Assembly (NCBI GenBank): GCA_029851415.1
Contig: CM056741.1
Coordinates: forward strand, 69,988,282 to 70,052,281
Length of the DNA: 64,000 bases
Reading direction: 5' to 3'
Source: Eretmocerus hayati
Lineage: Eukaryota > Arthropoda > Insecta > Hymenoptera > Aphelinidae
The notes under the pieces are model-generated. The model saw only the letters and a list, made by a program, of their open reading frames with translations, had not been told where the DNA came from and searched no databases. Both the position numbers and the translations under genes were made by a program. The stretch's first letter is position 1; the number at the start of each line of letters is the position of its first letter. Shown here in pieces: positions 35,589 to 47,290 of the stretch.

Positions 35589-36215
35589 TTCGGTCTAGTT
35601 CAGTCTAGTTTGGTCTAATACGGTCTAGTTCGGTCAAATTCAGTCTAGTACAATTTAAATCGGTCTGGTTCGGTTTGGTTTGGTCTAATTAGGTCTAGTT
35701 CGGTTTACTTGGGCCTACTTTGCTGTACACCGAATTGGACCGAATTGGACTGAATCAGACCGTATCAGACCGTATCAGACCATACTAGACTGAACTAAAC
35801 CAAATTAGCCCGATCTAGACCGCCAGAGCTAGACTCGATTAGACCGGAATGGATCAAATTAGAACGAACTGGCCCGATCTAGACCCAACTACACCGAGTG
35901 AGACGAGAGTAGACCGAACTAGACCGACCTAGATTGAAGGAGATTGAATTGGACCAAACTAGACCGTATTTGACAATACTAGACTAAACTAGACCAAATT
36001 AGAGCGAACTAGATCCAATTTAACAGAGCTAGACCTAACGAGACCTAATTACCCCGAAGCAGACCGATGTAGATCGAGCTAAACTCTCCCAGGACGAAGT
36101 CGACCGAACTAGGCTAACCTAACCTAATCAGAGGGGAATAGACCGCATAAGAACCAGTTACACCAAATTTGACTCAATAACGCCAATCTAGACCGAACCA
36201 AATCGGACTGGATCA
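35589..36215. repeat. 10-bp satellite that flips orientation
   Basis: From 35589 to about 35720 the unit CGGTCTAGTT repeats at a nearly exact 10-base pitch (about 13 units). From about 35729 to 36215 the reverse complement, AACTAGACCG and variants, repeats in the same pitch (about 48 degenerate units). The switch is at TTTGCTGTACACCGAA. The array can fold on itself for about 130 bases. No ORF. Confidence 0.85.
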
Positions 36216-36231
36216 TTTCAGCCCAGTTCTT

Positions 36232-36352
36232 CCCATCTCCATCCCCATCCCCATTATCATCCCTAACCATCAACCCACCCATTAATCCACCCATTCATCT
36301 ATCCATGCCCCCCCTGCCCATCACCCTTATACACCCACTTATTATACCTTAT
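36232..36352. repeat. CCCATCC-type pyrimidine-rich repeat
   Basis: Degenerate CCATCCCCATTC/CCACCCATTC words in tandem. The same style of sequence recurs at 38262-38400, 38540-38760 and 39375-39466, so these are copies of one module. Confidence 0.75.
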
Positions 36353-37082
36353 TAAGCAAATTGAATCTAGATTGCCTAGTTGACTTTGCAAGTTTTGATT
36401 TGATTCTGATCTAAATATATGTGTTGTGGTTTGATGATTCTAAGTAGTAATCTCTCTGTGACATTCATTAAAGTATAGTATTCTGTTAGCGAATCTAGCA
36501 AAATTGTCGCAAAGTGTTGCAAGAGATAAATGGGTGCTTACTTTTTGGAGTTACAAAATGAGAATTTTGAATATACCAACATACTATCGCTTCGTCCCAT
36601 TCCACTTCCAGCGTTGCCAAAAATGAGTCAGTCCGTTAAAAAAAACAGCTACATTTTGCAAACGCAATGAATGCGTACACATTACTTGTGGTATCAATCA
36701 ATAAAAAACGCACGAATTTTCAAAAGCCAATAGAATCTGGTGTGACGTGGTGAGTCTCGGGCTCCCTCGCCCGCACCTCACCCCGTCCCATGACGATCCA
36801 CCAGCGACGACTCTACCAGCCGTCGCAGGTGCAACGTCAGCATCCTGACGAATAGTTGCCCTTCTTGTGTAATTCGCGAGCCATGACCCATCGTTCTGAC
36901 GACGGGCCGCGCCTCGCTCATTACCGCTCGACCAACTAATTAGTTCAGTCACCACACTCTCACTAAAACTTCTCTCTGTCCGTATATTAAAGTCATATTC
37001 CAAGTATTCCTCACTCCTATTCTTTCTGGAGCTTCCTATCTCGTCGCACTGGTATTTAAAGATATTTGACTTTGAGAATACT
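36353..37082. other. Intronic, nothing recognised
   Basis: No supported gene. A GC-richer patch at 36740-36930 produces a 101-codon minus frame without motifs. Confidence 0.4.
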
Positions 37083-37084
37083 TA

Positions 37085-37968
37085 CAGTACCCTGCAAAAA
37101 ACATGGAACACGGATACCTTCACTAAAACAGCCATTACTTCAACGCATTTGGGTTTATACCAATTTTCCAAAAAGCACTTGAAAGATGAGAAAAAAATCC
37201 ATCAAATTATGTGTTTTAAAATTTTTTTGATCGAAATTTCATGCCTTTAATTGACACTCAAAATTGGAAAAATTCTCATTTCAATCAATCATCAATCATT
37301 TATCGGGAAATTACGATAGCGTAGAAATTCTCGCGGTATGTTGTAGCTCTTTTCAAGACCTTCAAAATCGTTTTTTTATACATTACTCTACGGTTTTTTA
37401 TACTGAAGTTACGAGCGATCTCGTACAAAGAATTTTGTACGGGTTGAGTGTAACAAAAATACGGAAAAGGTCACAATCTACGATTTTGACGTAAAATCGC
37501 CAGAACTCTAAGAAATAATTGCCAGGTTCATTCCAAAATTTGGTCGAAAGGACTTCCGCCCACCTCAACTAAGAAAAACTCATGTCTCCATACTTTCGAT
37601 ATCCTCAACTCGTACGAAATTCTTTTTACGAGATCTCTCGTAACTCGGGTGTGAAAAATCGTAGCATAATGTATAAAAAAACGATTTTGAAGGTCTTGAA
37701 AAGAGCTATAACATCCCGCAAGACTTTTCACGCTATCGTAATATCCCGATAAATGATCAATGATTGATTGAAATGAGAATTTTTCCAACTTTGAGTGTCA
37801 ATTAAAGGCATGAAATTTCGATCAAAAAAAATTTCAAAACACATAATTTGATAGATTTTTTTCTCATCTTTCAAGTGCTTTCTGGAAAATTGGCGTAGAC
37901 CTAAACGATTCGGAGAAATGGCTGTTTCAGTGAAGGTATACGTGTTCCATTTTTTTTGCAGGGTACTG
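37085..37968. mobile_element. Tc1/mariner-like foldback element, TA duplication
   Basis: The ends are CAGTACCCTGCAAAAAACAT and its inverse, flanked by TA (37083-37084, 37969-37970). Arms of about 430 bases match throughout, for example GACACTCAAAATTGGAAAAA against TTTTTCCAACTTTGAGTGTC. Two open frames of 76 and 86 codons on opposite strands share a near-identical start (MEKFSFQSII), which only reflects the inverted arms. Nonautonomous. Confidence 0.8.
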
Positions 37969-37970
37969 TA

Positions 37971-38261
37971 TATTGTAGAGCTTAAAACGGTCATCAATGA
38001 ATGACCTATAACCATTATGTTTTCTTAGCATGAACCCTTGTGGGCAATACCGAAGGCTGTAACTTTAAATTTGCTTGAGCATCTAACTGTACGCCTTCGG
38101 ATATCGTCTTTGGGGGGTTGAATGAGACAGTTCACCGAAACCAGAGACCCACATATCCTGCACCCTGGTTAGCTCAAATCGATATAAGTTTCGCTAAGAA
38201 TTCACATTATTTTCATGCCTCCGCGCGACTTCTCTGTATCATTGCCATAATCCATAACCCA
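37971..38261. other. Intronic, nothing recognised
   Basis: Short interval with no gene or repeat recognised. Confidence 0.4.
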
Positions 38262-38760
38262 TCACTCACCGACCCACCAACCTACCCGTGACCCATACGG
38301 CCACCCGATCACGGACCCACCCACCCGTTTACCCACTCGTTCACTCATCCACCCACCCATCATACTTCAGTCCTTCCACATAGGCAACCCGATATGAGGG
38401 ATCCGAAGCGATGATTTCTAAACTGACACTTAATTATTAAAGAAAAGAAATTTTCATAAGGTTAACTCCTAATAGGGGTAACTCCTCATAAGTGTAACTC
38501 CTCATAACTCAATTCTTCATGACCCAATTCCTCATAACACATTCACACCAATTCACCCATCCATATCTCGTTCAGCCACTCATCCACCTACCCATGACCC
38601 ATACGACCACCTAACCACAGACACACTCATCGATCTATCACCCACGGATTCACCAACCTGGCCATGGCCCATACGGCCACCCAATTACCGACCCATCCAT
38701 CTATCCACCCACCCATTATATTCCACCCCTTCCGCTTAGGCGACCCGATACGCGGAAAGG
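38262..38760. repeat. Two copies of a CCACCCA-rich module
   Basis: Both copies contain CCCATACGGCCACCC or CCCATACGACCACC, CACCCACCCAT and an ending AGGCAACCCGATATG or AGGCGACCCGATACG followed by a CTTAATTATT block (38395-38440 and 38737-38800). A third copy at 39375-39474 continues at 41459 after being split by the TIR element. Between copies, TAACTCCTCATA recurs several times (38463-38530). Confidence 0.75.
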
Positions 38761-38984
38761 GGCCAAAAAACTCTGGCTGGGCGCTTAATTATTACGAATT
38801 ATCGCATTTATTTTATCCCTGTGTTGAATGTAATTCTCTCTGAAGACTTTTCTGAATCATATTATTGTAACGGTGAAATGACCCGTTGGAATGAAGTAAA
38901 CTGAACATTGATTATAAATAAGTAAATCGTCTAATTCATGCTCACTGAGACGTCAATGGCCATGCCTGTCCTACCCAAAACGTC

Positions 38985-39370
38985 ACTGGAATTCCAATGA
39001 ATTATCTCTCCGTAAGTTGATCGAATTTCTCACTGGAATTTCAATGAATGGTCTTACCGAAACTTCAACGATTTCCATTGAAATTTCAGTAAAGCATCTC
39101 AGTAAAACTTTAGCGATTTCCACTGAAATTTCAGTGATTTTCACTGAGAAATTAGTGATTTTCACTGAAATTTCAGTAGAAGTTTCACTGAAATTTTAGT
39201 AAAATTTTCACTGAAACTTTAATGATTTCCACTGGAACTTCAATGAAGGTTTCACTGAAACATTAGTGATTTTCACTGAAATTCCAGTGAAGAAACTTTA
39301 GTGATATTCCCTGAAATTTCAGTGAAACATCTCACTGAAACTTTAGTGATTCCCACTGGAATCACTGAAG
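38985..39370. repeat. Palindromic CACTGAAATTTCAGTG tandem array
   Basis: Variants of TTTCACTGAAATTTCAGTG recur every 20-24 bases for about 385 bases, with drift (CACTGAAACTTTAGTG, CACTGGAATTTCAATG). Each unit is a palindrome, so both strands yield similar 60-codon Ile/Thr/Glu/Ser frames that are not genes. Confidence 0.85.
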
Positions 39371-39474
39371 TTTGACGACGTCCCTCCATCCGCCAACTCA
39401 CCCACCCACCCATCTACCCACCCACTACCCATACGGACACCCATCGAACTCTACTCCCTCCAAATAAGCAACCC

Positions 39475-41458
39475 CATGGTGTAAAGGAGATATGGTGTGC
39501 TCACGCGCAGCGTGAGCTCTCGGCCAATCAGGTTTTGACCCCAGTCGAGCTCGACCAATCAGAGCTCGAGCGGGAATCGGCAGAGTTTAAAAAATAACTC
39601 GGGCAGGGTTTGACTCTTGGCTTCAGTTTTTGCAGTTCACACTTATTTTCACGCCCCGTTGAGTCGTATTCTATGCATTTTGAGCTACATTGTCGGGAGC
39701 TTTGATAGCAACAAGAATTTACCGTTTGTTTACAACATTCTCAAGTCTGTGAAGCAATTTCAACGCAAGTAATGTTGTGGAAAACTCATATATTCTAAGA
39801 AAAATGCCCCGCAGTTGAAAAATGTGACTGTTTCACTAACTAATCTTCTTCAATAGAAGGTTCTCTCTGTTTACACTTTATACTGAGAAGTGCCGTTGTG
39901 CTCTGATGAAATTCGAGGTAAGAATTGGACATATTACTTCGAATAAAAAACACTCCAATGCATATATCTTCCTATAAATTGGATAGTGATGATACCAATA
40001 ACCTAGAGTTCTTTAAAATTTATCTCACAAAGAGTGAAATGTTACAAAAACAATTCGAGACGGCGAGGGGGGGGGGGCGGAGATGTATTCAAGTGAGTTT
40101 TTTTCTTCTTCTTGAATCGTCTATGTTTTAGAGCTTGATCAGCAATTTAGTATTTTTGTATTATCCTGATCCTTCATTTGGGCAATTAATTTTTCTATTC
40201 GTCTCTTCTCAATTATTAAATTCATTCATTGGGTCACCTTATTCATTCATTCATTCAAACATGAACTCACTCATCCAGTTTCAAATTACGGACACAGCGG
40301 GCCTGAACCAGCTTTTGATGGGACAAAAAAATCACCTCCGAAATTCCGATGCAGTCTTGAAGTTCATATCAAATTCAGTCTATTAAATAACTCTAGTCGT
40401 AATTTTCCGACCGGTTTTCAAAAAAATGCGATTTTGTACATGAAATCGAGAATTTTTGGTTTGAAGAAAACGTATGTCTCTAGATTATGTAAATTCTATC
40501 TGGATTTATTTTTGATTTCATGCGTTTTGGACGTTTTTTTATTCAGTGCTTCAGTGTTTCCATGTCAGTTTTTCGAAAAGATTAGATGTCCAATTACAGC
40601 TGACAAACTAACCTTTGAATCCCAAAATGGCCATGAAATGTAGATCAAATCTCCTTTATTATATACTTTAGAACCCTGCATTATATAGAAGCCGTAAATT
40701 CTCGATTAGATGTAAAAAACGCATTCGTGTGAAAACCGGTCGAAAATGCAAAGTTTGATATTATGTTTTGCATACTAAATTAGAATTTTTTAGGTGAATT
40801 TTGTGTTTGCATTAAAAATTGGCTCAGGCCCATCGTGCCAAGCCGGCAGCTTGATTTATTGTCAAAATATTGTTTCAAAAAGTTATCACCTCATCTCTCT
40901 GGAACTAACAGTAGAAAAGTAATTTCGACGAAAGATCAGCAAAATATTTCCGAATTTTATATGCAAAATTTTTTTATATTTACTGCGCGGATCAACTTTT
41001 TTTCGCGTGAACTCATTAGTTCAATGTGAAACACTCATTTGCTGAATGTATTATTATGGTTACGAAGGAAGTCGAAAGAAGAAAAGAAAAAAAAATTTGG
41101 ATCTGATCGGATTTGAACTCGGATCATCGGATTATGAAGCAAAAATGCTGACCACAGAGCCATGAGCGGCCTCATCAGCTAATTCCATAAATGTTGTATA
41201 TAAATCGCAGGAGATTTCATTGATCCAAGTTCTACTCGAGTCCCTAATATTTTGCGGTGGAATACTACTAATTAGCACCACATGTTGATGCCTGAGTACT
41301 ACAAAATATAAATTTATCGCGTGAAATGTCAGGCGAGATGCGGCTGTCTCATATCGGCTGCTACAGTAAACAGACAATATGGGTGACGGTGGGGTCGGCG
41401 CAGAAGGAGACGAAAACGCGTCCTCCGTATGAGCACACCATATCTCCTTTACACCATG
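39475..41458. mobile_element. 1984-bp TIR transposon, 8-bp duplication
   Basis: The first 29 bases (starting CATGGTGTAAAGGAGATATG) are perfectly repeated in inverted orientation at 41430-41458. Flanks AGCAACCC (39467-39474) and GGCAACCC (41459-41466) form an 8-bp target duplication with one mismatch, and the flanking CCCATACGG/AGGCAACCC module is visibly interrupted. An 8-bp duplication with CATG ends of about 30 bp is compatible with P- or hAT-superfamily elements. Internal frames (39925-40131, 40135-40386, 40434-40643) are short and show no transposase or THAP motif, so the copy is nonautonomous or decayed. Perfect TIRs suggest recent movement. Confidence 0.8.
41107..41172 (-). ncRNA. tRNA-like fragment inside TIR element
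   Basis: On the minus strand TGGCTCTGTGGTCAGCA resembles a tRNA box A/D arm, TTCATAA a CAT-anticodon loop, and GAGTTCAAATCC a box B. Stems do not pair well, so this is at most a decayed tRNA(Met)-like or SINE fragment. Confidence 0.3.
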
Positions 41459-41466
41459 GGCAACCC

Positions 41467-42985
41467 AATACGCAAGATGCTAACGGGCAAATTTTGGCTG
41501 GGCATTTAATTATTTTAATTTTGACCCAGCGGCTGGCCATCTGACTTCGAGTATTTTCTGAATTTTCCCATCAGAGATTTAGAAAATATTTTCAAACTAT
41601 TTCAAGATCCATCTCACAGGAGATTTGAGGATAAATGATTATCATGTGTAAAACTTATGGCTTTGATCACATCTCATGAATGAGAGACTGCATGCGCTCG
41701 ATAGTAAGACTCTAAAATGTAAATATGCGGTAAACTGAAATCAAGCAAAACATATTGAATCATTAGCTCTCCAAAATTTGAGGATGTGATCCTCATACCG
41801 AAATATGGCTGAACAATGTTCGCTATACTTTCCATAAATGGTCTTGTAGACTTTTGAGACATTTGAGTCAATTTTATAAAAGCGAACTCTTGTTCGGTAG
41901 AATTCTAATGTAACCCTTGTCTAAGCTTTCATCTCTATGAATCATCACAATAGATACTTCTCCTTAGATATCCTTAGAGATGATATTCAAAGCAAGTTAG
42001 AAAATTAGCGAGGCACAATAGTGTGCTATGTTAACCGCTGGAACATCTGTAGGATCAGAATTCAAAAGTTTGTCGACAATAATATCACAATGAGAACGTA
42101 GTGTTCCGAATAAAGTCAAAATACATATTTGGGTATAACTGAGATGAGGTAATGATGAAGATATTATTACTATGGTAAGTCTGACTGTAACCTAAGTTGC
42201 TTATCATTTATGGCATGGTTGGAACAAACATCTTTAGGTAAGCAAGCTAGCATTTTGCATTGAATAATTCGGGAATCTCTTTAGATTCGGTCATAGCCCA
42301 CTTTTACATATTGTGTATAGCCCAAGCACCACCCTTTGACTTTGAGCACTCTAATTTAATCACATCTTTTTAGAAAATTCTGATCTATGATGAATGAAGC
42401 ACAAACGTTTCCCAAATCCATGTATTGAGTAGTAACTGAATACTTCCCAACACTCCAGCAAGTTGTTCTCAATTCTTACAATTCTGCCTAAGTTTTCCTG
42501 GCTTGTTATATCTATGATTGGAAATAAATAGCCAATTTTCTAATTCATATGAGAAGTATATCAGAATGAGTTTCTCTATTTACGACTGATTAGTTGGAAG
42601 AGTAAGTTTTTTGTATTTGGAATGAATGAATGAATGAATGAGTGTTCTTGGAGAGGGATGTCAGATCTGTCAAAATACAGAGGCAGCAGCAGCACAACAA
42701 AGCGTATCATAACCTATAAAGTTCATCGAAGTTCTACTCTAAATACTGGATAATCTCAATTCGAATTAGGAATGCAAACAGGAAACTAGTAGTAACTTTT
42801 TCTAGTGAATGGACACGAGGTAATTTCCCAGGAATTTCCACCCACAACAGTAATTGCGAGGCAATTCATCAATCGTCAACATTCCACACTTTATGTGTAC
42901 TCAGTTATTCCAGTCAGTGCCCGATCATCACAAGCGTCAGCGCACTGATCAGTTCCCGATCAGGATAAACTGATCGGGGACTGTT
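41467..42985. other. Intronic; module tail, (AATG)n microsatellite
   Basis: 41459-41530 completes the split satellite module (CAACCCAATACGC...GGGCATTTAATTATT). A short AATG run lies at about 42622-42642, and a small palindrome (CAGTTCCCGATCA...TGATCGGGGACTG) at about 42950-42983. No gene seen. Confidence 0.45.
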
Positions 42986-42989
42986 GTCA

Positions 42990-43615
42990 AGTGGGTTTTA
43001 ACTGATTGGATTCACATGATATATCAACAGAATGCTCCAAGGCAGGGATTGTGTGATTGCCGCTGAAAATTTCTAGAATATCTTTCCGCCGGAGATCACC
43101 TTCGAATCGTACAGTGACCCCCAAAATCATGAGATCTAGGTGTCTATTTGGACCTGCGGGGCCTGGAGAACAGTATGGACACCATTCCACATATTATGTT
43201 GATTGAAAGCTTTGAGTCAGAAGTCGGAAAATAGCTGCCAAGATTTTCAAGACTATTTTTCCGCCGGTATTCATTCTTAAACGGTGGAACACCCCGAAAT
43301 CATGAAAACTAGGTGTATATTTGGACTTGCGGGAGCTAGAGAACACTACAGTCACTATCATACATGATGAATATCCATCGAATGCTTCAATGCAAGACTG
43401 GGAAAGTTGCTGCTGGCATTTCTTGGATTTTTTTTTCGTCGAAAAATACTGGCGGATGGTAGAGCGACCCCCAGAATCATGGAATGGAGCTGTCTCCTCA
43501 AACTTGTGGGAACTCGGAAATACTGCGAAGGCCATCTCACAATGCTCTGAAGTAGGTGTGAGGAAATGGTCGCTGGAACTTTTGAAGCCAATTCCACTGT
43601 CGAACTATCGCCAAT
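42990..43615 (-). repeat. About 176-bp tandem repeat, 3+ copies, minus sense
   Basis: CCCCAAAATCATGAGATCTA, CCCCGAAATCATGAAAACTA and CCCCCAGAATCATGGAATGG mark successive copies at about 43123, 43293 and 43470. Each unit also contains a CTTGCGGG or CCTGCGGG word and a TTTCCGCCGG-like word. This is the reverse complement of the array at 46525-47290. Confidence 0.75.
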
Positions 43616-46524
43616 AAAACCACGAACCCCGTTACCGTTCAACAGACCCTCTAAATCGGATCAGAAAAGTCTCTCCCATACATGAACGGATCGTCGAATA
43701 ATCGTTCTTCCATATGACTAGATCTTAACAGAGGAGTGTGATCGTGTGTGATTGAATAAGACAACATAGATTCTGTTTATAAAATGTCAAATATAAAATG
43801 GAAATGAATCATGAACAAGCTTCGTCGAGTACATATCCTCCTCTTCTGAGAAGGAGCATATCCCATCAATGTGGCTCAGAATCTACCTTCTCGGGTTAAG
43901 TTCATCTGTACAAAGTTCTATTTCATTACTTCACAGACACCAGCTACAGCACATAGGATGTTTCTCATCAAAATTCTCGCTGGAAGTTTTGAGAAACTTC
44001 TTTCCCTTCGAACAACTTAATACACTCACATGCAAATTAAATATCTCAGAATCCGCATGGAGCAGGACTCAACACAAATGATTTTGCATTAGTGTGGTCC
44101 AGGAAACATTTTCCTCCAGAATCGTTCACCATAGCTCGGGACTCAGTGTTTTTTGGCATAGAAGTATCTTTCGCTGTACGTTCAAAGCTGAATTTCTCCT
44201 ATGGAGCAAGAGCTTCAATGTTTTGGTGAAAAATGTTTAGGTAATTCCATTAAAAACCTTCTCCCCCCCCCCCCCCTCGAAATCAGTATTACCGTGGATA
44301 TTGCGTTCTGAACTGTGCGCGGACCGCTTCACCCCTTTTTATCGTGGTAATTCAACCTCCTAAACGCGATAGCTGTGGTTTGGGGATCCAGAGATACGTC
44401 AAAAACGGGGCATAATTTTGTGGTTCCAGCCATTCCCCATCGGTTATTAAGAAATTCGCCTTTTTCCACTACTTCACATCTCGAATTCAATGCACCATGG
44501 CTTCCTGGAACCACCGGAATCATCTCCAATGGGGCCAAAAACCTCACACATCAGTCATAGCGCAATATCCTAAGAATTACTTATTGGAAGGGGGAAGAGC
44601 CTTTGATGTCATTTTCTAAACATTTCCACCAGAACTTCAAAGCTCTTGCTACACCTGAAACACTCAACTTTGAGCGTGCAGTAGAAATTTTTTTTAAACT
44701 CTCTCACCAGAAGACAGTGAACCCCGACTAATGCTAAGTGGTTCCTGAAAAAAAAAAAAAAAAAAAAAATAGGTGCGTCCGAAGAACGCGCGATTGATGA
44801 CGAAGTCATGAAGGTTTGCTGGGAAATACTTTTCATTGAATTCATCGTGATTCATTTGCCACATAATATATCTTTCCATTCATTTTGGAGTTAGATGATC
44901 GAGTTGTACAGATTCGAGGTGTAATCGATGAGGGACATTTCCTCGTTATTACACGTACACTGCGGTCCTTGTCTCTTATGTCGATATCTATCTTGATGAA
45001 AAGTACTCTCATTCCTCAACACGTAACATCTATTTTTCTGAAAAACACTTATACAATCGAATGAGGAGGTTTCAAAGAACAAAATTTTGATATTCGAGCA
45101 CCAATGTGCCATCACTGAATTTCGCTTCCAAAAGGTTCTATAACATGCATACTTTGATTTTTTTGGAACTGTATAGAGTATGAACTCACTCGCACACGTA
45201 TGTACATTTTCCCAGTCATCGGTGCCATGGGAATAACATGGACACCCTGGTATCAGGGAACGAAACGATATATTTTGGAGAGGGCATGGACATTTGGCAT
45301 TAAAATTGATCTCGATAAATGGTTCGAGCTACGGTATTGGGGTTTTCATTCGGCCATCAGATACCTTGCAAAATGCAGGCTGAAACCTTTGTACCGGGCA
45401 GAGAACTGTAATAAGAATTTAGCAAAAGTAGATTTTCTTGAAAAAGTATTCAGCGAAGTGTGGAAATCAATTCCCCTCCGATACTTTGGAGCATGAGAGA
45501 ATTACGCCTCCCGACGAACTTAGAAAAAATTGGCGCGGGAAGGTCTGAAATAAAGCAAATTGACTTTTAATGAGTAAAATTCCAGGCAGAATTGCGTGAC
45601 GGAATGTACGATCTCAGCGTGGACGCAAAGAATGGGGTTTTGGTCCTTGTAACTTAAGGATTTGATGCTCAATAGCATCATTTTTGATAAGCCTGCCGGC
45701 CCGAATTCCGAACGAGCTCGATCGTCCAAGCGATCGTGGCGCTTCACGCTCACGAAGATCGAAAAAACGATAACCCACAAGGCACTGAACTGACATTCAG
45801 ACCCAATTTTGAATGATGATTTTTTTTGGGATAATCCTGAATCAAAAGGTCCATCATTGAGCCAGAAGCAGCACCAAAAAATATATCGACAACATTTAGT
45901 TGTATGATTTTTTTTCAATAAGCGTTGTGGGCTAGCAGAAGGTGACGGGCATTATTTTGTATTCACCGTATTACTCAAATAAAAATGCCCCCAAAGCATG
46001 AGAACATTTCATAAAGGTACGTCACTGTATTCCCAAATTTTGGAGAGCTGATACCTTTCATTGATATGCAAAATTTTATGCCTCTTATATTATGCATTGT
46101 AACTTTATGAAGAACCATCCGTGTTTGTTTACAACCTCGGCACGCCGGTGAGATAAGCGTGCACGATATAGATATACTCAGTCGCGCATGTTACGTGGAA
46201 TGTTTAGTGCGGCCGCAGCAAAACTCAACGCGCGATAGGATGACTTCGTCATAAAAAAAACGTCCGTTCAACCCACCCTATCATGCATCATGAGATCATC
46301 GGAACAAATGACACTCAAAGTGAATGACACTCCAGAAAATGCACGAAACATAGAAATCTGTTATGAATACTTGAAAAAATCAGCTCTTGACACTATAGAA
46401 AATCTGAAAAAGGAGCTGGAGCTGTTCTACGAATTAGAATTCACAGGGAACTTCTGCGGTACACGTGTCATGAGGGATATTTGCACATGAAGCTATTAAT
46501 CTTGGTTGCATACTATCGAAACAT
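43616..46524. other. Centre between two inverted repeat arrays
   Basis: No convincing gene. It holds a poly-C run (about 44265-44277), a poly-A run (about 44749-44769), and several 60-130-codon frames without motifs, for example 45200-45496 (ATG start, Trp-rich, 98 codons) and 46290-46490 (66 codons, acidic helical). If the flanking arrays are terminal repeats of one foldback element, this would be its 2.9-kb interior, and these frames would be its cargo relics. Confidence 0.35.
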
Positions 46525-47290
46525 CCGATGAGTTACTCACGTAAAATGGTGTCTGTAGTGTTCTCCAAATCCCGCAAGTTCCAAAAGACACCTGGATTTC
46601 ATGGTTTTGAGGGTCGTTTTACCATTCGCGAGTGTTTCTCGGCGAAAAAGGACCCGAAAACATACCAGCGGCGATTTTATGGCACCTGCCTCAAAGCATT
46701 CGATGAGTTGATTACGTGCGATGGTGGCTGTAATCCTTTCTAGATTCCGCAAGTTTAGAAAAACACCTAGATTTAATGAGTTTGAGGGTCATTTACCATT
46801 TGCAAGTGTTTTCCGGGGAAAAAAGATCCTAAAACATTCCAGCGGCAATTTTATGGAACTTGCATTGGAGCATCTCATCAGTTATTCATGCAGAATGGTG
46901 TCTGTAGTGTTTACAGAACCCCGCAAGTTCCAAAAGTCACCTAGATTTCATGATTTTGGGGGTCGTTTTAGCGTTTGCAAGTGTTTCCCGGTGAAAAAGG
47001 ATCCTAAAACATTCCAGCGGCAATTTTATGATACCTGCTTCGAAGCGTGTGATGAGTTAATTGCGTGAGTTGGTTTCTGTAGTGTTTCCCAACTCCCGCA
47101 AGTTCTAACAGACACCTAGATTCCATGATGTTGGGTGTCGCTCTACCATTGCCTTTTTTTCCGTCGAAAAAATATTCTAAGAAATCCCAGCGGCAATTTT
47201 TTGACCCCTGCCTTGGAGAATTCGATAACTAGGTCATGTGAGATGGTACATGCAGTGTTCTCCAGATCTCGCAAGTCGTTTAACACTCCC
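46525..47290 (+). repeat. About 176-bp tandem repeat, 4+ copies, plus sense
   Basis: TGTCTGTAGTGTT or variants recur at about 46549, 46725, 46901, 47077 and 47250, and CCAGCGGCAATTTTATG recurs once per unit. The 71-115-codon frames here read through two repeat units each and are not genes. The unit is the same as in the inverted array at 42990-43615. Confidence 0.8.

Noticed and set aside
41107..41172. Functional tRNA(Met)
   Set aside because: Anticodon and T stems do not pair; only box-like words remain.
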